Shown here one piece after another: positions 58,596-64,000 of a stretch of DNA of 64,000 bases. Made by a program: the position numbers and the translations under genes. How positions within the stretch are numbered: position 1 is the stretch's first letter; each line of letters begins with the position of its first letter. The notes under the pieces are model-generated. The model worked only from the letters and a program-made list of their open reading frames with translations, searched no databases and was not told where the DNA came from. Source of the DNA: Mesorhizobium_K sp040049215 (GTDB lineage: Bacteria; Pseudomonadota; Alphaproteobacteria; Rhizobiales; Rhizobiaceae). The stretch is from the NCBI RefSeq assembly GCF_040049215.1, contig NZ_JBDZDN010000001.1, positions 2,046,001 through 2,110,000 on the forward strand. The letters are read 5' to 3'.

Positions 58596-59609
58596 TCAGG
58601 CGATGGTCTTGGCGAAAACGACCGCGGTATCGGCCATGCGGTTCGAGAAGCCCCACTCGTTGTCGTACCAGGAGAGCACCGAAACGAAGTTGCCGTCCAT
58701 GACCTTGGTCTGGTCGAGCGCCAAGGTGGAGGAATGCGGATCGTGGTTGAAGTCGATCGAAACGTTCGGGTGAGCCGTCACGGCGAGCACGCCCTTCAGC
58801 TTGCCCTTCGAGGCGGCGATCACCGCATTGTTGATCTCCTCGACCGTCGTGCTCCGTTTGGCGATGAACTTGAAGTCGACGACGGAGACGTTGGGTGTCG
58901 GCACGCGGATCGAGATGCCGTCGAGCTTGCCCTTCAACTCGGGAATCACGAGGCCGATGGCCTTGGCGGCGCCGGTCGAGGTCGGGATCTGCGACAGGGC
59001 GGCCGCGCGGGCGCGGTAGAGATCCTTGTGCATCGTGTCCAGCGTCGGCTGGTCGCCGGTGTAGGAGTGGATTGTCGTCATCATGCCCTTCTCGATGCCG
59101 ACCGCTTCATGCAGCACTGCCGCCAGCGGAGCCAGGCAATTGGTGGTGCAGGACGCGTTCGAGATGACGATGTGGTCCTTCGACAGCTTTTCGTGGTTGA
59201 CGCCGTAGACAACGGTCAGGTCGGCGCCGTCGGACGGAGCCGAGACGATGACGCGCTTGGCGCCGGCCGCCAGATGCGCGGCCGCCTTGTCGCGGGCGGT
59301 GAAGATGCCGGTGCACTCCATCGCGATGTCGACGCCGAGATCCTTCCAGGGAAGCTGGGCCGGGTCCTTGACGGCCAGCACCTTGAACTTCTCGCCGTTG
59401 CCGATGGTGATGGTATCGCCTTCGACGCCGACTTCCTGCGGGAACTTTCCATGCACGCTGTCGAAGCGGAGCAGGTGCGCGTTGGTCTCGACCGGGCCGA
59501 GATCGTTGACGGCAACGATGTCGATATCCTTGCGGCCAGACTCGTAGATGGCGCGCACGATGTTGCGGCCGATGCGGCCAAATCCGTTGATTGCAACTCT
59601 GACAGCCAT
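58596..59609 (-). CDS. gap: Glyceraldehyde-3-phosphate dehydrogenase
   Basis: 337 residues from the ATG at 59609 (CTGCAGGAGAACGAC upstream). The NAD fold starts VAINGFGRIGRNIVRA, the active site is SNASCTTNCLAP, and SYTGDQ and the C-terminal SWYDNEWGFSNRM are present. It oxidises glyceraldehyde 3-phosphate. Between tkt and the antiporter gene on the minus strand. Confidence 0.96.
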   Translation of the reverse strand: MAVRVAINGFGRIGRNIVRAIYESGRKDIDIVAVNDLGPVETNAHLLRFDSVHGKFPQEVGVEGDTITIGNGEKFKVLAVKDPAQLPWKDLGVDIAMECTGIFTARDKAAAHLAAGAKRVIVSAPSDGADLTVVYGVNHEKLSKDHIVISNASCTTNCLAPLAAVLHEAVGIEKGMMTTIHSYTGDQPTLDTMHKDLYRARAAALSQIPTSTGAAKAIGLVIPELKGKLDGISIRVPTPNVSVVDFKFIAKRSTTVEEINNAVIAASKGKLKGVLAVTAHPNVSIDFNHDPHSSTLALDQTKVMDGNFVSVLSWYDNEWGFSNRMADTAVVFAKTIA

Positions 59610-59760
59610 GTCGTTCTCCTGCAGCGCTATGGGACGGGTCGCCGCTTCATAGCGACGAAAGCGGAAAGAATCCAGATATGCCGGACGCAAATTTAAATCG
59701 ATTAGCGCCCGACCGATTGAGCCAGACCGGCGATTTCGTCAACGGATACCGGCGCGCGCC

Positions 59761-61812
59761 TCAGGGATGCGGGCGCGCAGGTTCGCTGGCGGGGATTGCG
59801 CGCGCGTCCTCGCCTTTCGGCACCCCGTTCCTGACTCGCTCAGCCGCGATCTTGGCGACGGCGTCGGCGGTGATACCGAAATATTTATAGAGCTCCTTGG
59901 CCGGCGCGCTTGCGCCGAAACCGGTCATGCCGACGAAGGCACCGTCCGAGCCGACGAAGCGATCCCACCCAAAGCGCAGCGCCGCCTCGACAGCAATCTT
60001 CACCGGAGCGTTGCCGAGGACCTTTTCGCGATAGGCCTTGTCCTGCTCCTCGAACAATTCGAAGCAGGGCACGGAGACGACGCGCGTCGGCGTGCCGTCC
60101 TTCTGCAGCAGGTCGCGCGCGTCGAGGGCGATCTCGATCTCGGAGCCACTAGCGAAGATGGTAACTTTCGCGTCTGCACCGTCGGCCGACGCAAGTTCGT
60201 AGGCACCCTTCGCCGACAGGTTTTCGGCCACATATTCCGTGCGCACGGCGCGCAGGTCCTGGCGGGTGAGCACCAGTGTCGACGGCGCCTTTTGCGAATG
60301 GATCGCGGCCTGCCAGCACTCGGCCGTCTCGGTCGCGTCGGCTGGCCGGAAGACGAGGTGGTTGGGGATGGCGCGCATGGCTGCAAGATGCTCGACCGGC
60401 TGATGCGTCGGGCCGTCTTCGCCGAGCCCGATGGAATCGTGCGTCATGACGAAAAGCGAACGGATGCCCATCAGTGAAGACAGGCGCAGCGCCGGCCGCG
60501 CATAGTCGGTGAAGCAGAAGAAGGTGCCGCCGTAGGGGATCAGCCCGCCATGCAGCGCGATGCCGTTGATGGCGGCGGCCATAGCGTGCTCGCGGATGCC
60601 GTAATGGACGTAGCGGTTGCCGTAATTGCCGGCCGACAGTTCCTTGGTCTGGCTGGTTTTGGTATTGTTGGAGGGCGTCAGGTCGGCCGAGCCGCCAATC
60701 GTCTCGGCGAGCGCGCCGTTGATCACTTCGAGCGCCATCTCGGACGACTTGCGGGTGGCGACCTTCGGCTTGTCGACGGCGAGCTTCTGTTTGTAAGCGG
60801 CGATGGCGTCGTCGAAGTCTGCAGGCAGCTTGCCGGCGACGCGGCGCTCGAACTCGGCGCGCCCGTCGCCGGATGCGGCGACGCGCTTGTCCCAATCGGC
60901 GCGTGGGGCCGCACCGCGCGAACCGGCATCGCGCCACGCCGACAGGACCTCGTCCGGGATCACGAAGGGCGGCGAATCCCAGTTCAGCGCTTTGCGCGCA
61001 CCGGCAATTTCCTCGGCGCCGAGCGGCGAACCATGCGCGGCCTTGGTGCCGGCCTTGGTCGGCGCGCCGAAGCCGATGGTGGTCTTGGCAGCGATCAGCG
61101 TCGGGCGGTCCGATTTGTGGGCTGTCTCGATCGCCGCGGCGATCGCCTCGGGATCGTGGCCGTCGATATGGAAGGCGTTCCAGCCGGACGCCTTCACGCG
61201 CGCGACCTGGTCGGTCGAATCCGATAGCGAGACCGCGCCGTCGATGGAAATGTTGTTGTTATCCCAGAAGACGATCAGCTTGTTGAGCTTCAAATGGCCG
61301 GCGAGAGCGATCGCCTCCTGGCTGATGCCCTCCATCAGGCAGCCGTCGCCGCAGATTACGTAGGTATGGTGATCGACGAGGTCGTCGCCGAACTGTGCAT
61401 TCATGACACGCTCGGCGAGCGCCATGCCGACCGAATTGGCGAGGCCCTGGCCAAGGGGGCCGGTTGTCGTCTCGATGCCCGCGGCGAAACCGTATTCCGG
61501 ATGGCCGGCGGTCTTGGAGCCGAGCTGGCGGAAACGCTCGATCTGGTCGATCGTCATATCCTCATAGCCGGTCAGGTAGAGACACGAATAGAGCAGCATC
61601 GAGCCGTGGCCGGCCGACAAGACGAAGCGGTCGCGGTCGGGCCAATGGGGGTTTTTCGGGTCGAATTTCAGGTAGCGCGTGAAGAGGACCGTTGCGATAT
61701 CGGCGCAGCCCATGGGCAGGCCGGGATGACCGGAGTTCGCCTTCTCGACGGCGTCCATGGAAAGGAAGCGAATGGCGTTGGCCATCCGGTCATGCTTGTC
61801 GCGCGAGGCCAT
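59761..61812 (-). CDS. tkt: Transketolase
   Basis: 683 residues from the ATG at 61812. N-terminal thiamine diphosphate site (SGHPGLPMGCADIA, VLSAGHGSMLLYS, TGPLGQGLANSVGMA, CGDGCLMEGISQEA), central SADLTPSN and catalytic HYGIREHAMAAAINGI, C-terminal PADATETAECW. It moves two-carbon units in the pentose phosphate or Calvin-type cycle. First gene of the glycolytic block. Confidence 0.96.
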   Translation of the reverse strand: MASRDKHDRMANAIRFLSMDAVEKANSGHPGLPMGCADIATVLFTRYLKFDPKNPHWPDRDRFVLSAGHGSMLLYSCLYLTGYEDMTIDQIERFRQLGSKTAGHPEYGFAAGIETTTGPLGQGLANSVGMALAERVMNAQFGDDLVDHHTYVICGDGCLMEGISQEAIALAGHLKLNKLIVFWDNNNISIDGAVSLSDSTDQVARVKASGWNAFHIDGHDPEAIAAAIETAHKSDRPTLIAAKTTIGFGAPTKAGTKAAHGSPLGAEEIAGARKALNWDSPPFVIPDEVLSAWRDAGSRGAAPRADWDKRVAASGDGRAEFERRVAGKLPADFDDAIAAYKQKLAVDKPKVATRKSSEMALEVINGALAETIGGSADLTPSNNTKTSQTKELSAGNYGNRYVHYGIREHAMAAAINGIALHGGLIPYGGTFFCFTDYARPALRLSSLMGIRSLFVMTHDSIGLGEDGPTHQPVEHLAAMRAIPNHLVFRPADATETAECWQAAIHSQKAPSTLVLTRQDLRAVRTEYVAENLSAKGAYELASADGADAKVTIFASGSEIEIALDARDLLQKDGTPTRVVSVPCFELFEEQDKAYREKVLGNAPVKIAVEAALRFGWDRFVGSDGAFVGMTGFGASAPAKELYKYFGITADAVAKIAAERVRNGVPKGEDARAIPASEPARPHP

Positions 61813-61916
61813 GGTTCCTCCGTTGTCGGATTGAGCAGGTGAGAGCCGGAAAAGTCGCGCGACACATAGCAGGCACGGCTTCGGAGTCAACAAACTGAAG
61901 GGCCGGCGGCGGACGT

Positions 61917-62816
61917 TCAGGTCTTCGGCGCGCGTTTCAGGAAGTCGACGAAGGCGCGAAGCGGTCCCGGCATGTGGCGTCGGCTGTGATAATAGAGGAA
62001 CGGTCCCGAGAAGGGAGGTAGCCAGTCGTCGAGCACGCCTTCGAGGTTGCCGCTTGCAAGATGCGGCGCGAGGAAGTCCTCGAATGTGGCGATAAGGCCG
62101 AGCCCTTCGATAGCGGCTGCAATCTCGAGTTCGATCGCGTTGCTGACAAGCGGCCCCTGCGGCACGACGCGAACGATCTCGCCGTTCTTCTCGAATTCGA
62201 GCTGGTGCGAGACCCCGCTCGCAAATCGGTGCCGGATCACGGCGTGATCTATGACTTCCGACGGATGGATCGGACGGCCGTGCTTTTCCAGGTATGAGGG
62301 AGCGCCGGCAAGGACGAAACGCTGCTGCCTGGGCCCGAGCGGCACCGCGATCATGTCGCGTTCCAGTCTTTCATCGTAGCGCACGCCGGCGTCGAAGCCG
62401 GCCACCAGCACGTCGATGAACGTGTCGTCGGCGGAAACCTCCATCGTGATGCCGGGATGCTCGCGAAGGAAGCGCGCGACCAGCGGTGGCAGGATCACGC
62501 GCGCGACGATGGTCGGCACGTTGAGGCGTAGCGTGCCGACCGGGCTATCGCGGAAGGAATTGACCGCATCGAGCGCGGCGCTGACCTCGCCGAGGGCCGG
62601 AACGAGCCGCTCGAACAATTGCGCGCCCGCATCGGTCAGCGTCATGGCGCGCGTCGTGCGGTTGATCAGGCGGACGCCCAGCGTGGCCTCAAGCCGGCGT
62701 AGCGCCTCGCTGAGCGCAGAAGCCGACACGCCGCGCCTCGCCGCGGCCGTGCGGAAACCACCTGCGCGCACGATTGCGGTGAAGGCGTCGAGATCGTCGT
62801 AGTTTGGCGTTGGCAT
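61917..62816 (-). CDS. LysR-family transcriptional regulator
   Basis: 299 residues. Winged helix DLDAFTAIVRAGGFRTAAARRGVSASALSEALRRLEATLGVRLINRTTRAM, then the substrate domain (VGTLRLNVPTIVARVILPPLVARFLREHPGITMEVS). It is divergent from the aldo/keto reductase gene, with 100 bases between, and is the likely regulator of that gene. Confidence 0.92.
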   Translation of the reverse strand: MPTPNYDDLDAFTAIVRAGGFRTAAARRGVSASALSEALRRLEATLGVRLINRTTRAMTLTDAGAQLFERLVPALGEVSAALDAVNSFRDSPVGTLRLNVPTIVARVILPPLVARFLREHPGITMEVSADDTFIDVLVAGFDAGVRYDERLERDMIAVPLGPRQQRFVLAGAPSYLEKHGRPIHPSEVIDHAVIRHRFASGVSHQLEFEKNGEIVRVVPQGPLVSNAIELEIAAAIEGLGLIATFEDFLAPHLASGNLEGVLDDWLPPFSGPFLYYHSRRHMPGPLRAFVDFLKRAPKT

Positions 62817-62817
62817 T

Positions 62818-62866
62818 GTACGAATTCCCGCACAAGTCGTTCACGTTTATACGGGTTATCGTACGA
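62818..62866. promoter_or_regulatory. Possible LysR sites between the divergent genes
   Basis: GTACGA occurs at 62818-62823 and inside the 8-base palindrome TCGTACGA at 62859-62866, giving an inverted and a direct pair in the short divergent space. Weak but in the right place for LysR binding. Confidence 0.3.
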
Positions 62867-62916
62867 CAGAGGCAAGCGCATATTGGGTCCATCAGTTCCG
62901 GCAAAGGAGAAGAACG

Positions 62917-63909
62917 ATGGAAAACCGCAAGCTCGGACTCACCGGTCCCGAAACGTCCGCGCTCGGGCTCGGCTGCATGGGCATGTCGGATCTGTATGGG
63001 CCTGCCGACCGCAGCGAAAGCCTGGCAACGATCGATGCCGCGATGGAGGCCGGTATCACGCTCATCGACACGGGCGATTTCTACGGCATGGGTCACAACG
63101 AGATGTTGATCGCGGAGGCGCTGAAGGGCGGCCGCCGCGACAGGGCGCTGATCAGCGTGAAGTTCGGCGCCATGCGCGACCCCTCGGGCAGTTGGATCGG
63201 CTACGACGCGAGGCCGGCGGCGGTGAAGAACTTTGCCGCTTATTCGCTCAAGCGGCTGGGCACCGACCACATCGACATCTACCGGCCGGCCCGGCTCGAC
63301 CCCAACGTGCCGATCGAGGATACGGTGGGAGCCATCGCCGACCTGGTGAAGGAAGGCCACGTCCGTCACATCGGCTTGTCGGAGGTCGGCGGCGAGACCC
63401 TTAGGCGCGCTGCGGCGGTTCATCCGATCGTCGATCTGCAGATCGAATATTCACTGATTTCGCGCGGCATCGAGGAGGCGATCCTGCCCGCCTGCCGGGA
63501 ACTGGGCATAGGCGTCACCGCCTATGGGGTCCTGTCGCGCGGCCTGATCAGCGGCCACTGGACCAAGGCGCCGCTCGGCCAGACCGACTTCCGTAGCATG
63601 AGCCCGCGCTTCCAGGGCGAGAACCTCGACCAGAACCTCGTGCTGGTGGAGGCCCTGCGCAAGGTGGCTGATAAGAAGGGCGTGACCGTCGCTCAGATCG
63701 CCATCGCCTGGGTGGCCGCACAAGGAAAGGACATCGTGCCGCTGATCGGCGCGCGCCGCCGCGAACGCCTGGCCGAAGCACTGGCCAGCTTCGACGTGAC
63801 GCTCGACATGTCCGATCTTGCTGCGATCGAACAGGCCGTGCCGAAGGGCGTGGCCGCCGGCGAACGTTACAATGCGCATGCGATGGCTAGCCTAGACAGC
63901 GAGCGCTGA
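62917..63909 (+). CDS. Aldo/keto reductase with altered catalytic tetrad
   Basis: 330 residues. The beta/alpha barrel starts RKLGLTGPETSALGLGCMGMS; Asp51 and Tyr56 lie in LIDTGDFYG and Lys82 in SVKFG. The usual tetrad His (in HRVDP) is replaced: the sequence reads IYRPARLDPNVP, so position 125 is Ala. NADPH-binding end: IGARRRERLAEAL. Probably regulated by the divergent LysR protein; substrate unknown. Confidence 0.9.
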   Translation: MENRKLGLTGPETSALGLGCMGMSDLYGPADRSESLATIDAAMEAGITLIDTGDFYGMGHNEMLIAEALKGGRRDRALISVKFGAMRDPSGSWIGYDARPAAVKNFAAYSLKRLGTDHIDIYRPARLDPNVPIEDTVGAIADLVKEGHVRHIGLSEVGGETLRRAAAVHPIVDLQIEYSLISRGIEEAILPACRELGIGVTAYGVLSRGLISGHWTKAPLGQTDFRSMSPRFQGENLDQNLVLVEALRKVADKKGVTVAQIAIAWVAAQGKDIVPLIGARRRERLAEALASFDVTLDMSDLAAIEQAVPKGVAAGERYNAHAMASLDSER

Positions 63910-63916
63910 GCCATCC

Positions 63917-63947
63917 CGCCGGCGGCGGACTATTTCCGTCGCCGGCG
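63917..63947 (+). terminator. Hairpin after the aldo/keto reductase gene
   Basis: CGCCGGCGGCGGA (63917-63929) and TCCGTCGCCGGCG (63935-63947) pair with one G-T wobble around a five-base loop. No T run follows, so termination may be partial or bidirectional. Confidence 0.5.
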
Positions 63948-64000
63948 ACCGATTGCCGTGATTTGCAGCCTGTCCTTTGCGGGGGACAGCGCCGAGAGCT

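Noticed and set aside
1..64000. CRISPR arrays, insertion sequences, prophage, rRNA or tRNA genes, toxin-antitoxin or restriction systems
   Set aside because: None of the expected repeats, transposases, integrases other than XerC, or family motifs is visible on either strand.

Overview
The window looks like a chromosomal core segment of an alphaproteobacterium of the order Hyphomicrobiales, most likely a Mesorhizobium-type Phyllobacteriaceae. The evidence is protein family content (GapR/DUF2312, DUF1244, DUF1036, TrcR/DUF1013, a CenR-like regulator, class I aldolase with pgk, gap and tkt), the uniformly GC-rich codon use, and sites that read as CtrA and sigma-54 elements. I see no insertion sequence, prophage, CRISPR array, rRNA or tRNA. 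The base and codon style is homogeneous, so little points to recent transfer.

Layout. 1-4.4 kb: the end of a pentapeptide-repeat gene, two divergent DUF465 genes, purE-purK, a LprI-like protein, a zinc-free L36 gene and a secreted TPR protein. 4.5-11.2 kb: an alpha/beta hydrolase, then pyk-DUF1036 facing N-formylglutamate amidohydrolase, DUF1244, gapR and an MscS channel. 11.2-15.1 kb: a methyltransferase, a small membrane ORF, xerC, and rimM-trmD-rplS ending in a UUCG terminator. 15.4-17.5 kb: an amino-acid ABC transporter without an adjacent ATPase. 17.5-21.6 kb: sdhC-sdhD-sdhA-sdhB-yceH. 22-27.3 kb: a little-known three-gene envelope cluster (secreted protein, four-helix membrane protein, membrane-anchored ClpP-fold protein) next to two GGDEF proteins. 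27.4-33.6 kb: leuC, MgtC, OsmC, YciI-like, UbiH-like and TesB. 33.6-35.7 kb: glnK-amtB under a sigma-54 type promoter. 36.5-42.8 kb: rpsU, ftsK (with a perfect CtrA box), lolA, xth and an SDR. 42.8-45.5 kb: a small regulatory cassette (DUF1127-like, DJ-1/PfpI, an unknown protein, a WYL regulator) carrying two copies of one operator palindrome, then a frameshifted grpB. 45.5-54.2 kb: trcR, an esterase-like phytase-fold protein, LysR/DUF1127, an L,D-transpeptidase-fold protein, cenR-cNMP protein, peroxiredoxin and a persulfide dioxygenase-rhodanese fusion. 54.2-61.8 kb: fbaB, pgk, a K+/H+ antiporter, gap and tkt on the minus strand. The window ends with a divergent LysR and aldo/keto reductase pair.

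How the parts work together: central carbon flow (tkt, gap, pgk, fba, pyk, sdh) is strongly represented. Translation and ribosome maturation (L36, RimM, TrmD, L19, S21) and cell-cycle control (GapR, FtsK, TrcR, CenR, XerC) are interleaved with it. The observations I would follow first are the repeated TGACA-N6-TGTCA operator around the DJ-1/WYL cassette, the CtrA boxes at 37.4 kb and 21.95 kb, the sigma-54 promoter with clustered TAGGCA half-sites before glnK, the uncharacterised cluster at 22.0-24.7 kb, and the single-base frameshift in grpB. All family assignments come from reading the translated sequence; no search was run.
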